Shown here in pieces: positions 1-7,689 of a stretch of DNA of 26,756 nucleotides. How positions within the stretch are numbered: position 1 is the stretch's first letter; each line of letters opens with the position of its first letter. The DNA is from Lawsonibacter hominis (GTDB lineage: Bacteria; Bacillota; Clostridia; Oscillospirales; Oscillospiraceae): the NCBI RefSeq assembly GCF_014287895.1, contig NZ_JACOPP010000032.1:1-26756 (forward strand), written 5' to 3'. The notes under the pieces were generated by a model, which did not search any database, had not been told where the DNA came from, and worked only from the letters and a program-made list of their open reading frames with translations. The translations under genes were made by a program, and so were the position numbers.

Positions 1-32
1 GTGGGTGGGTTTTCTTCTTTTCCTCTTCCGAT

Positions 33-61
33 CTCGTCGTCCGCCATAGGCGGACGACGAG
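33..61. repeat. Perfect hairpin, 13-bp arms
   Basis: Arms at 33-45 and 49-61 are exact reverse complements around a 3-nt ATA loop. The stretch just left of it is C/T rich with no T-run typical of a terminator. The left arm begins inside a 12-mer (23-34) identical to the end of the common Illumina adapter. It may therefore be a real fold-back element or an assembly-edge artefact. No gene is visible in 1-245. Confidence 0.6.
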
Positions 62-85
62 CACGCGCAGCAGGCCGAGAAGTGC

Positions 86-114
86 TTTCTCCGACGCACA
101 TGTCGTCGGAGAAA
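86..114. repeat. Hairpin, 11-bp arms
   Basis: Arms at 86-96 and 104-114 are perfect reverse complements around a 7-nt loop that contains ACATGT. It is one of three hairpins in the gene-free first 245 bases. A run of four A follows on the plus strand, so for minus-strand transcripts a short U-run precedes the stem rather than following it. Function is unknown. Confidence 0.55.
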
Positions 115-206
115 ACGGATTGGACTGAGTGCGCGCCTGTACCCCAAGGGCATTTCCGCGCCTGCTCTGCAGGCTTGGGCACAAGCGCCAACTCTGCAAG
201 GAAATG

Positions 207-242
207 ACCGCCCCCCTCCGGCTCAGGCCGGAGGGGGGCGGT
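207..242 (-). terminator. Terminator hairpin downstream of exoA
   Basis: A 16-bp GC-rich stem (207-222 with 227-242) closes on a TCAG loop. It begins four bases past the exoA stop codon on the minus strand. The U-run after the stem is poor, so termination efficiency is uncertain, but position and stem strength fit an intrinsic terminator of the lexA-exoA operon. Confidence 0.7.
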
Positions 243-245
243 ATT

Positions 246-1001
246 TTATCCGTTCAGAATCAGCTCCACCGGGCAGTGGTCGCTGCCGTACACGTCCGCG
301 TGGATCACGCTGTCCCCGACCTGGGGGACCAGGGCGTTGGAGACGATGAAATAGTCGATGCGCCACCCTGCGTTGTTCTCCCGGGCGTGATACAGATAGC
401 TCCACCAGGTGTAGGCTCCGGTGCGCTCCGGGTAGAGCTGCCGGAAGGTGTCGGTAAAGCCGCCCGCCAGCAGGCGGGACATCTTGGCGCGCTCCTCGTC
501 GCTGAAGCCCGCGTTGCCGCGGTTGGACTTTGGATTCTTCAGGTCGATCTCCTGATGCGCCACGTTCAGGTCCCCGCACAGCACCACCGGTTTTTGGGCC
601 TCCAGGGCTTTCAGATAGACGAAAAAGGCGTCCTCCCAGGCCATGCGGTAATCCAGCCGGGCCAAGCCCCGCTGGGCGTTGGGGGTGTAGCAGTTCACTA
701 GGTAAAAATCAGAAAATTCCGCCGTAATGACCCGCCCTTCGGTATCGTGCTGCGCGGCGCCGATCCCATAGGAGACGCTCTGCGGCGCCGTCCGGGTAAA
801 CAGGGCGGTGCCGGAATAGCCCTTCTTTTCGGCGCTGTTCCAGTACTGATGATAGCCGGGCAGCTCCAGTTCGATTTGGTGGGGCTGGAGCTTCGTCTCC
901 TGAAGACAGAAAACGTCGGCGTCCGCGGCGCGGAAAAAGTCCAGAAAGCCCTTGCCCAGGCAGGCGCGCAGGCCGTTGACGTTCCAGGAGATCAGATGCA
1001 T
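246..1001 (-). CDS. exoA: Exodeoxyribonuclease III / AP endonuclease (ExoA family)
   Basis: This 251-residue enzyme of the EEP (exonuclease-endonuclease-phosphatase) fold should cut DNA 5' to abasic sites and trim 3' blocked ends in base excision repair. It starts with MHLISWNVNGLR and carries the family metal and catalytic residues: N7, E35 in the LQETK motif, Y105, D144 and N146 in GDLNVA, and D241-H242 in GSDHCP. Length matches the ExoA/XthA family. An upstream in-frame extension is possible, but the family starts at this Met, and the 10-bp overlap with the preceding gene supports translational coupling. It is the last gene of a minus-strand run that begins with lexA, so SOS control is plausible but inferred. 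Confidence 0.95.
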   Translation of the reverse strand: MHLISWNVNGLRACLGKGFLDFFRAADADVFCLQETKLQPHQIELELPGYHQYWNSAEKKGYSGTALFTRTAPQSVSYGIGAAQHDTEGRVITAEFSDFYLVNCYTPNAQRGLARLDYRMAWEDAFFVYLKALEAQKPVVLCGDLNVAHQEIDLKNPKSNRGNAGFSDEERAKMSRLLAGGFTDTFRQLYPERTGAYTWWSYLYHARENNAGWRIDYFIVSNALVPQVGDSVIHADVYGSDHCPVELILNG

Positions 1002-1183
1002 GCGTCCGCCTCCGTCCCCCATCGCATGGGCTTGCCCGCGCCGTCCAGCAAAGGCGTGAGCCCGCCGGCGTAGCCGCTGATCGTCTGCAGATAGAGCGCC
1101 CCCGTCTGGGTATCCAGCAGGATGCGGACGGTCTCCGTCACGCCCTGCGTATATACCACCTGAAACCGATCGTTCTTTCCCAT
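992..1183 (-). CDS. DUF6440 family small protein
   Basis: This is a 63-residue protein of the uncharacterised DUF6440 family, recognised by its opening MGKNDRFQVVYTQG, the central DTQTGALYL stretch and the SGYAGGLTPLLD motif near the C-terminus. It has no signal peptide, membrane segment or catalytic motif. The sequence looks like a small beta-rich domain, but that is inference. Its stop codon lies inside the start of exoA (10-bp overlap) and its start is 20 bp after the stop of the VOC gene, so all are probably on one transcript. No function is known to me. Confidence 0.85.
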   Translation of the reverse strand: MGKNDRFQVVYTQGVTETVRILLDTQTGALYLQTISGYAGGLTPLLDGAGKPMRWGTEADACI

Positions 1184-1203
1184 ACGCGTCTCCTCTCAAT
1201 CGG

Positions 1204-1656
1204 TCATACACTGCCGCCGAACCAGCCCCGGCGGTCGAAGTGGACCACCTCCAGCTTGATGCCGTCCGGGTCCTTAAAGAAAAAAGCGTAGTAATCCGGG
1301 GTATACTCTGCCCAGAGCTTGGGTGGGGAGACGATGGTCACGCCGGGAAGGTCCTTTACCTGGGCGTAGACCCGGTCCACCTCCTCCCGGCTGTCCGCGC
1401 CAAAGGCCAGGTGGTGCACCGCGCCGGGACGGCGGCGGCAGACGGTCTCCTCCGCAAAGTCGGGCCGCGGGCAGATCAGGGACAGGGAAAATTCCGCTCC
1501 GCTGTAATCGACGGCCCGGTACTCATAGGCGGGCTCGTCCCCCTTGGCCTTCATGGTCAGCTCGAAGCCAAGAAGGGGCAGCAGGGCGTCGTAAAAGACC
1601 TCCTCCCGGTCCAGGTCCTTCACGGTGATGTCCAGATGGTCGATGCGTGGGCGCAT
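1204..1656 (-). CDS. VOC family (glyoxalase/bleomycin-resistance/dioxygenase fold) protein
   Basis: The 150-residue product has the vicinal-oxygen-chelate fold. The N-terminal module runs from IDHLDITVKDLDREEVFYD and the second from AVHHLAFGADS to FKDPDGIKLEVVHF. Candidate metal ligands are the His in IDHLDI, the His pair in VHHLAF and the Glu in KLEVV. The substrate cannot be told from sequence; members range from glyoxalase I to dioxygenases and drug-binding proteins. The start is chosen at the Met following AGGAGG (1664-1669). It lies 64 bp after lexA with no obvious terminator between them. Confidence 0.85.
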   Translation of the reverse strand: MRPRIDHLDITVKDLDREEVFYDALLPLLGFELTMKAKGDEPAYEYRAVDYSGAEFSLSLICPRPDFAEETVCRRRPGAVHHLAFGADSREEVDRVYAQVKDLPGVTIVSPPKLWAEYTPDYYAFFFKDPDGIKLEVVHFDRRGWFGGSV

Positions 1657-1720
1657 GGCGCAATCCTCCTTATGGTCGCAAGGCGGTTGGGAGCGGGCAC
1701 GGCGGGAAGCGGCGGACGGC

Positions 1721-2344
1721 TCAGTACCGCCGCACCACAGCCACGACCTTGCCCAGGATCTCACAGCCGTCGCCGTCGATGGGCTCATAATCCGGGTTCT
1801 CCGGCATGAGCCAGGTGTGCCCGTCCTTGCGGCGCAGGGTCTTCACCGTGGCTTCGTCTTCCAAGAGGGCCACCACGATCTCGCCGCTGCGGGCCTCCTG
1901 CTGCTGGTGGACCACCACCAGGTCGCCCGGCAGGATGCCCGCGTACTTCATGGATTCCCCCCGCACCTGAAGGGCGAAGTGCTCTCCGGTGAGGCCGCCG
2001 GTATCGAACGTCAGATAATCCTCGATGCACTCCTGCGCCAGAATGGGCGCTCCGGCGGCCACACTGCCCACCACGGGCACCTGGTCCGCCCGCTCCTCCG
2101 GCTCCGGAAGCCGGTCCTGCGGGACGTGCTGCGCGCCGCAGACCGTAATGGAGCGGGTCTTTCCCTCGGCCTTGGTGATCAGGCCCGCCGCCTCCAGCCC
2201 CTTCAGATGAAAGTGAACGGTGGAGGGGGATTTGAGCCCCACGTGCTCCCCGATTTCCCGCACGGAGGGGGGATAACCGTGCCGGGCGGCGAAGTCAATG
2301 ATATAGTCGTAGATCTGCTGCTGCTTGGGGGATAGCTTTTTCAT
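1721..2344 (-). CDS. lexA: SOS response repressor LexA
   Basis: This 207-residue repressor has an N-terminal winged helix (about 1-65, KKLSPKQQQIYDYI to TKAEGKTRSI) and a C-terminal S24 autoprotease domain. The self-cleavage site is A97-G98 in SVAAGAP, the nucleophile is S131 in RGESM and the general base is K168 in EATVK. On DNA damage, RecA filaments stimulate this cleavage and derepress SOS genes. The start follows an AAAAGGAGGG site (2351-2360). A consensus-like SOS box lies upstream at 2406-2417 over the promoter, so the gene should repress itself. The VOC, DUF6440 and exoA genes follow in the same direction. Confidence 0.97.
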   Translation of the reverse strand: MKKLSPKQQQIYDYIIDFAARHGYPPSVREIGEHVGLKSPSTVHFHLKGLEAAGLITKAEGKTRSITVCGAQHVPQDRLPEPEERADQVPVVGSVAAGAPILAQECIEDYLTFDTGGLTGEHFALQVRGESMKYAGILPGDLVVVHQQQEARSGEIVVALLEDEATVKTLRRKDGHTWLMPENPDYEPIDGDGCEILGKVVAVVRRY

Positions 2345-2378
2345 GGCAGACCCTCCTTTTTTCGCGTGATCCACGCTT

Positions 2379-2417
2379 ACTATAACATAGTTTTCACAAA
2401 ACTGCAAACATTTGTTC
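2379..2417 (-). promoter_or_regulatory. lexA promoter with SOS box
   Basis: On the minus strand a -35 TTGCAG (2402-2407) and a -10 TATAGT (2379-2384) are separated by exactly 17 bp. A Gram-positive SOS box, GAACAAATGTTT (2406-2417, minus strand), touches the -35 element, the right place for LexA to block RNA polymerase. Confidence 0.88.
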
Positions 2418-2439
2418 TAAGCAATTTGCAAAATGGCCC

Positions 2440-2500
2440 TTGATTTTGGGGCGGGAAGCGTCTAAACTAGATAAGCTCTTAACGATTAAGCGGTTAACGA
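2440..2500 (+). promoter_or_regulatory. marR-ABC promoter with candidate MarR operator
   Basis: TTGATT (2440-2445) and TAAACT (2463-2468) are 17 bp apart. Just downstream is a palindrome, CTTAA-CGA-TTAAG (2478-2490), and the heptamer TTAACGA occurs twice, at 2479-2485 and 2494-2500. A palindrome between the transcription start and the ribosome binding site of a MarR gene is the usual place for an autorepressor operator. The promoter diverges from lexA. Confidence 0.65.
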
Positions 2501-2515
2501 AAGGAAGTGCTTGGG

Positions 2516-3013
2516 ATGAGCCCACGGCCCGATCTGCCGGGCATTCTGGTGCACGCCATCCACCGGCTCCATCGCAATGCGGTACAGACAAAGCTGAGCG
2601 CCATGGGCCTGGAAGGCGTCGGATCGCCCATGATCCTGATGCTGCTCAAGCGCCGGGGCGCGGAAGGGGGCGGGGCCTATCAGCGGGAGCTGGCCGACGC
2701 CCTGCGCATCTCTCCCGCGGCCATCGCCATGTCTCTGCAGTCCCTGGAGCGCGCGGGCTATGTGGCGCGGCGGGAGGACCCGGGCGACCAGCGCCGCAAG
2801 CGCGTGGTCATCACGCCCCGGGGGGCGGCGGCGGTGGAAACCTGCCGGGACGCCCTGGCGGCGGCGGACGCGCAGATGCTCGCCGGTTTTACCGCTCAGG
2901 AGCGGGAGACCCTTACCGCCCTGCATCTGCGGATGCTGGACAATCTGACCCCCGGGGACAGCCCCGCGGGGGACCCTTTTGAAAGGTTGGGATGCAATTG
3001 CTCAAGACCTTAG
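2516..3013 (+). CDS. MarR family transcriptional regulator
   Basis: The 165-residue winged-helix protein carries the MarR core. The recognition helix region is YQRELADALRISPAAIAMSLQSLERAGYVAR, and the beta-wing has the conserved pattern D-x-R-R-x-x-V-x-x-T (DQRRKRVVITPRG). It should bind DNA as a dimer and lose affinity on binding a ligand. The ATG at 2516 is preferred, 8 bp after AAAGGAAG (2500-2507); GTG at 2507 would sit on the Shine-Dalgarno itself. The gene overlaps the next one by 22 bp. Heading an ABC exporter operon, it is most likely a drug- or metabolite-responsive autorepressor. Confidence 0.9.
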   Translation: MSPRPDLPGILVHAIHRLHRNAVQTKLSAMGLEGVGSPMILMLLKRRGAEGGGAYQRELADALRISPAAIAMSLQSLERAGYVARREDPGDQRRKRVVITPRGAAAVETCRDALAAADAQMLAGFTAQERETLTALHLRMLDNLTPGDSPAGDPFERLGCNCSRP

Positions 3014-4734
3014 CTTCTTACCTGCGGGAGTACAAAAAGTACGCCCTGCTGGCTCCGCTGATGGTGGTGCTGGAGGTGCTCTGCGAACTGGCGCTGCCCC
3101 TGGTCATGGCCAAGATTGTGGATGTGGGCATCGCCGGCGCGCAGGTGCCCTATATCCTGCGCATGGGCGCGGCCATGCTGGCGCTCTCCCTGGCCGCCAT
3201 GGCCTTCGGGGTGCTCTCGGCCCGGTTTTCCGCCGTGTGCAGCCAGGGCTTCGGCGCAAACCTCCGCCAGGGGCTGTTCGACCAGGTACAGGAATTTTCC
3301 TTTGCGGACATCGACCGGTTTTCTTCCGCCTCGCTCATTACCCGCATGACCAACGACGTCAACGCCATCACCATGATGCTGGCCATCGGCCTGCGGATGC
3401 TCACCCGGGCGCCGGTGACCCTCGTTGCCGCCCTCATCGTCACCGCGTCCATCAGCCCCAGGCTCTCCCTGGTGCTGCTGGCCGTCATCCCGGTCATGGC
3501 GGCGGCCATCGTGCTGCTGATGAAGATCTGCAGCCGCCTGTTTGAGGTGATGCAGAAGAAAATCGACAACCTGAACAACACCGTGCAGGAAAATCTGGTG
3601 GCCATCCGGGTGGTGAAGGCCTTTGTCCGGGAGGGGTATGAAAAGACCAAGTTCATGCGCTCCAACGATGAGCTGACCGCCGCCTCTCTGAACGTGGGCA
3701 TGCGGATCATCGCCATGCTGCCCATCATGATGATCTCCCTCAACGTGGCTACCGTACTGGTGCTGTGGATCGGCGGACGGATGGTCATGAACGACACGCT
3801 GCTGGTGGGACAGCTTTCCTCGTTTATCAGCTACATCGCGCAGATCCTCATGAGCGTGATGATGGTGGCCATGGCGCTGCTCCAGCTTTCCCGGGCCCAG
3901 GCCTGCGCCCGCCGCATCTGTGAGGTGCTTTGGGCCACGCCGGACATCCGGGACTGTGAACTGAGCCGGGAGCTCCCCGCGCCCCGGGGCAGGGTGGAGT
4001 TCCGGGACGTCTGCTTCAAATATGTCGCCACCGGCACCGGGGACGACGTGCTCCGGGATGTGAGCTTTACGGTGGAACCCGGCCAGTTTGTGGCGATCGT
4101 GGGCGGTACCGGCGTGGGCAAATCCTCCCTGGTCAACCTGATCCCCCGTTTCTACGACGTGACCGGCGGCGCGGTGCTGCTGGACGGAGTGGATGTGCGG
4201 GATTATCCGCTGGAGGAGCTGCGCGCGCGCATCGGCATGGTGCTGCAGAGCAACGTGCTTTTTTCGGGTACGGTCCGGGACAATCTGCTCTGGGGCAAGC
4301 CGGACGCCACGGAGGACGAGCTGATCCAGGCCGCCCGGGACGCCCAGGCCTATGACTTCATCATGGGCCTGCCCGACGGGTTCGACACCTGGCTGGAGCA
4401 GGGGGGCACCAACGTCTCCGGCGGACAGAAACAGCGCCTGTGCATCGCGCGGGCCATGCTGCGCCGCCCGGCAGTGCTGATTCTGGACGACTCCACTTCT
4501 GCCGTGGACTCGACTACCGAGGCCAAAATACGGGAATCCTTCCATCAGAACCTGAAGGATACCACCGTTCTCATCATTGCCCAGCGCATCAGCTCCGTGC
4601 AGTATGCGGACCAGATCATCATCCTGGAGGACGACCACATCGCCGGCATGGGCACCCATGCGCAGCTGCTGGCGGGCAATGAGATCTATCAGGAGATCTA
4701 CCAGTCTCAGCAGGAGGGGGTGGGGGAAGCATGA
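2992..4734 (+). CDS. ABC exporter half-transporter, degenerate ATP-site subunit
   Basis: A 580-residue type IV (MDR-like) ABC exporter half: six membrane helices in about residues 15-310, then a nucleotide-binding domain. Walker A is GGTGVGKS (371-378), the signature is SGGQ (476-479), and Walker B is ILDDS (497-501). The catalytic Glu after Walker B is Asp (D500), and the switch His is Gln (Q531 in IIAQRIS). This is the pattern of the degenerate-site partner in heterodimers such as BmrC/BmrD or TM287/TM288. The next gene overlaps by 4 bp (ATGA) and has the canonical residues, so the two should assemble as a heterodimer in the inner membrane. Substrate is unknown; drugs or lipids are typical. 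Confidence 0.93.
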   Translation: MQLLKTLASYLREYKKYALLAPLMVVLEVLCELALPLVMAKIVDVGIAGAQVPYILRMGAAMLALSLAAMAFGVLSARFSAVCSQGFGANLRQGLFDQVQEFSFADIDRFSSASLITRMTNDVNAITMMLAIGLRMLTRAPVTLVAALIVTASISPRLSLVLLAVIPVMAAAIVLLMKICSRLFEVMQKKIDNLNNTVQENLVAIRVVKAFVREGYEKTKFMRSNDELTAASLNVGMRIIAMLPIMMISLNVATVLVLWIGGRMVMNDTLLVGQLSSFISYIAQILMSVMMVAMALLQLSRAQACARRICEVLWATPDIRDCELSRELPAPRGRVEFRDVCFKYVATGTGDDVLRDVSFTVEPGQFVAIVGGTGVGKSSLVNLIPRFYDVTGGAVLLDGVDVRDYPLEELRARIGMVLQSNVLFSGTVRDNLLWGKPDATEDELIQAARDAQAYDFIMGLPDGFDTWLEQGGTNVSGGQKQRLCIARAMLRRPAVLILDDSTSAVDSTTEAKIRESFHQNLKDTTVLIIAQRISSVQYADQIIILEDDHIAGMGTHAQLLAGNEIYQEIYQSQQEGVGEA

Positions 4735-6803
4735 CACAGCGTCAAACACAGCAGCGGCCCATGCATGGGCCCGGCGGCGGCCCCCGGGGCGGATATCAGA
4801 AGCCCAAGGATATGAAGAAGACCATCCGCCGCCTGCTCACCTATCTGGCCCGTCACAAGCTGGCCCTGGTGGGGGTGTTCCTCTGCCTGCTCGTCTCGGT
4901 GGGCAGCAATTTGGGCGGCTCCTATCTGCTGCGGCCCATCATCAACAACTTCATCTACTCCGGCGGCCGGGACTTCGCGGGGCTGGCCCTCTCCCTGCTC
5001 CAGCTGCTTGGCATCTACGCGGTGGGGGCCGCGGCCTCCTACGCCCAGTCGGCGGCCATGGTGCGGCTGGCCCAGCGCGGCGTGAACAAGCTGCGCCGGG
5101 ATCTGTTCGACAAGCTGCAGGCGCTGCCGCTCTCCTACTTTGACCGGCACCCCCACGGGGAGCTTATGAGCCGCTTTACCAACGACGCGGACAACGTGCA
5201 GACCGCCCTGGAACAGAGCCTGGTCTCCCTGATCTCCAGCGCCCTGATGTTCGTGGGACTGGTGGTCATCATGCTGGCGACCAACCCCCTTTTGTTCCTC
5301 ATCACGGTGGTTGTTCTGGCGCTTACCCTGTTCCTCTTCTCCAGGCTGGGGGGCAAGAGCCGGAACTATTACCGGCAGCAGCAGGCCACCCTGGGCGACA
5401 TGAACGGCAATATCCAGGAGATGATCGAGGGACTGCGCGTGGTCAAGGCGTTCACCCACGAGCGGGCGGCCAAAGAGGAATTCCAGCGCCGCAACACCGC
5501 CTACCGGGACGCGGCCACCCGCGCCAACTTTTATTCTACCGCCATCATGCCCGTCTCCAACAACCTGATGAACATCAGCTACGCCCTGACGGCGGCCTTC
5601 GGCGGGCTGATGTCCATTCTGACGGGCTTCGATCTGGGCGGCCTGGTGATCTACCTGAACTACTCCAAGCAGATCGGCCAGCCGCTGAACCAGATCTCCA
5701 TGCAGCTGACCAACGTGCTCTCCGCCCTGGCGGGCGCCGAGCGGATGTTCGAGGTCATGGATACCGCGCCCGAGGCGGACGAGGGCAGGATCACCCTGGT
5801 GCCTGCCGTTTTGGACCCGGCGGGCCGCCTGGCCGAGCGCACCGACGCGGGCCGTGGGGGCATGTGGGCCTGGAAGACCCCCAAGAACGCGGGCCTGGCG
5901 CTGGTCCCGGCCGCCGAAGGCCCCGGCGGGACGCTGACGGAACTGGACGCGCCCGCGCCGGGCTGCCGCTGGGCCTGGCGGTATCCCGGCCCCGACGGCG
6001 CGCCGTCCCTCCACCAGATCCGGGGCGCGGTGCGCAGCGTGGACACCGAGGACTGCTGGCTCACCGAGCTGCGGGGGGCCGTGCGCTTTACCGATGTGGA
6101 CTTTTCCTATGTGCCCGGCAAGCCGATCCTGAAACAGGTGAACGTCTACGCCAATCCGGGCCAGAAGATCGCCTTCGTGGGTTCCACCGGCGCGGGCAAG
6201 ACCACCATCACCAACCTGATCAACCGTTTTTACGAGATCGACTCCGGCCTGATCACCTATGACGGCATCGACGTGAGGGCCATTCGGAAGGAGGACCTGC
6301 GCCGCTCCCTAGGGGCGGTGCTCCAGGATACCCACCTCTTCACCGGCACCATCCTGGACAACATCCGCTACGGACGGCTGGATGCCACCGACGAGGAGTG
6401 TGTCGCCGCGGCGAAGAGCGCCAACGCCCATTCCTTTATCCGCCGCCTGCCCCAGGGCTACGACACCCCCGTCTCCGGCGACGGCGGGAACCTGTCCCAG
6501 GGCCAGCGGCAGCTGCTGGCCATCGCCCGGGCCGCTGTGGCCGACCCGCCGGTGATGATCCTGGACGAGGCCACCTCCTCCATCGACACCCGCACCGAGC
6601 GGCACATCGAACGGGGGATGGACGCTCTGATGGAGCACCGCACCGTCTTTGTCATCGCCCACCGCCTGTCCACGGTGCGCAACGCCAACTGCATCGTGGT
6701 CATCGAGCGCGGCGCAATCGAAGAAAAGGGCGACCACGCGCAGCTTTTGGAGCACCGCGGCCGCTACTATCAGCTCTACACCGGTCAGTTCACACTTTCC
6801 TGA
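4731..6803 (+). CDS. ABC exporter half-transporter, canonical ATP-site subunit with enlarged linker
   Basis: This 690-residue partner has a membrane domain in about residues 35-340, a long linker (about 345-450), then a nucleotide-binding domain. Walker A is GSTGAGKT (484-491), the signature is LSQGQ (588-592), Walker B is ILDEA (610-614) and the switch His is H644. It supplies the catalytically competent ATP site. The linker is about 100 residues longer than in ordinary exporters. I recall one WAWK-containing insert at this place in related Clostridia subunits. Here the module appears twice: LVPA at 356-359 and 391-394, and WAW at 379-381 and 414-416, both 35 residues apart. GAVR likewise recurs at 432 and 449. 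The N-terminus is Gln/Pro/Gly rich. Confidence 0.93.
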   Translation: MTQRQTQQRPMHGPGGGPRGGYQKPKDMKKTIRRLLTYLARHKLALVGVFLCLLVSVGSNLGGSYLLRPIINNFIYSGGRDFAGLALSLLQLLGIYAVGAAASYAQSAAMVRLAQRGVNKLRRDLFDKLQALPLSYFDRHPHGELMSRFTNDADNVQTALEQSLVSLISSALMFVGLVVIMLATNPLLFLITVVVLALTLFLFSRLGGKSRNYYRQQQATLGDMNGNIQEMIEGLRVVKAFTHERAAKEEFQRRNTAYRDAATRANFYSTAIMPVSNNLMNISYALTAAFGGLMSILTGFDLGGLVIYLNYSKQIGQPLNQISMQLTNVLSALAGAERMFEVMDTAPEADEGRITLVPAVLDPAGRLAERTDAGRGGMWAWKTPKNAGLALVPAAEGPGGTLTELDAPAPGCRWAWRYPGPDGAPSLHQIRGAVRSVDTEDCWLTELRGAVRFTDVDFSYVPGKPILKQVNVYANPGQKIAFVGSTGAGKTTITNLINRFYEIDSGLITYDGIDVRAIRKEDLRRSLGAVLQDTHLFTGTILDNIRYGRLDATDEECVAAAKSANAHSFIRRLPQGYDTPVSGDGGNLSQGQRQLLAIARAAVADPPVMILDEATSSIDTRTERHIERGMDALMEHRTVFVIAHRLSTVRNANCIVVIERGAIEEKGDHAQLLEHRGRYYQLYTGQFTLS

Positions 6804-6813
6804 AAGTATCTAC

Positions 6814-6842
6814 TTGCGCACGATTCCGACGCGTGCTATCAT
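6814..6842 (+). promoter_or_regulatory. Promoter of the SDR gene
   Basis: TTGCGC (6814-6819) and TATCAT (6837-6842) are 17 bp apart, and the -10 is preceded by a TG dinucleotide, giving an extended -10. The leader holds short inverted repeats (AACCG/CGGTT at 6861-6872; CCGTCCG/CGGACGG at 6863-6869 and 6888-6894) that could be an operator. Confidence 0.6.
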
Positions 6843-6921
6843 GTTCACCATCATATGTTGAACCGTCCGGTTTAAATGGAATGACCGGCGGACGGCGCGG
6901 ATCCAAAGGAGGATATGCATC

Positions 6922-7689
6922 ATGGGGAAATTTGACGGCAAGGTTGCCGTGATCACCGGCGGCGGTAAGGGCGGCGGGATCGGGTACGGTCTGTCCACCG
7001 CGTTTGCCAAGGAGGGGTGCGATCTTGTCATTACCGGACGCAACACCAGGAAGCTGGACGACGCCAGGGAGGAGCTGGAGCGGCTCTACGGCGTCAAGGT
7101 CCTGGCCTGCCAGGCCGACGGCGGCGTGGAGGAGCAGGTGGCGGGCGTGGTCAAGCAGGCGGCGGATACCTTCGGCCGCATCGACTTTTTGATCAACAAC
7201 GCCCAGAACTCCGCCTCCGGCGTTCCTCTGGCCGAGCACACCAAGGAGGACTTTGACAAGGCCGTCTACTCCGGACTGTACGCGGCGTTTTTCTATATGA
7301 AGCACGCTTACCCCTATCTCAAGCAGGCCCGGGGTTCCGTGGTCAATTTCGCCTCCGGCGCGGGCCTGTTCGGGAAGCCCGGCCAGAGCTCCTATGCCGC
7401 CGCCAAGGAGGGGATCCGCGGCATGACCCGGGTCGCCGCCACCGAGTGGGGCCCCGACGGTATCAACTGCAACTGCATCTGCCCCCTGGTCATGACCGAC
7501 GCGCTGAAAAAGTGGAAAGAGGAGTACCCCGCGGTCTATGAGCAGACCATCAAGGGGATCCCCGCCGGCCGCTTCGGCGACCCGGAGAAGGATATCGGCC
7601 GAACCGCCGTGTTCCTGTGCTCGGAGGACGCAAAGTATATCTCCGGCGAGACGATTACCATGCAGGGCGGCTCCGGCCTGCGGCCCTAA
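6922..7689 (+). CDS. Short-chain dehydrogenase/reductase (SDR)
   Basis: A 255-residue classical SDR with a Rossmann fold that uses NAD(P)H on an alcohol/ketone pair. The cofactor loop is TGGGKGGGIG (12-21), slightly expanded relative to TGxxxGxG. The NNA motif is at 92-94, and the catalytic residues are S145, Y158 and K162 (YAAAK). The C-terminus ends GGSGLRP. An AAAGGAGG site (6905-6912) sets the start. It has its own promoter, and its stop codon directly abuts a fold-back element. The substrate (hydroxy-acid, steroid or acyl) cannot be assigned from sequence. Confidence 0.9.
   Translation: MGKFDGKVAVITGGGKGGGIGYGLSTAFAKEGCDLVITGRNTRKLDDAREELERLYGVKVLACQADGGVEEQVAGVVKQAADTFGRIDFLINNAQNSASGVPLAEHTKEDFDKAVYSGLYAAFFYMKHAYPYLKQARGSVVNFASGAGLFGKPGQSSYAAAKEGIRGMTRVAATEWGPDGINCNCICPLVMTDALKKWKEEYPAVYEQTIKGIPAGRFGDPEKDIGRTAVFLCSEDAKYISGETITMQGGSGLRP

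Noticed and set aside
1002..1211. N-terminal extension of exoA
   Set aside because: The extension has no similarity to ExoA family starts and would overlap the whole DUF6440 gene; the internal Met at 1001 matches the family start exactly.
2406..2500. Riboswitch or attenuator in the lexA-marR intergenic region
   Set aside because: The repeats are explained by the SOS box and a probable MarR operator; no long RNA structure or terminator is seen.
3010..4749. Long minus-strand open frame opposite the first ABC gene
   Set aside because: Antisense to a full ABC subunit with all motifs; the translation is His/Gly/Asp-rich with no domain.
4707..6014. Minus-strand open frame opposite the second ABC gene
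   Set aside because: Composition-driven shadow with no ribosome binding site of note and no recognisable domain.
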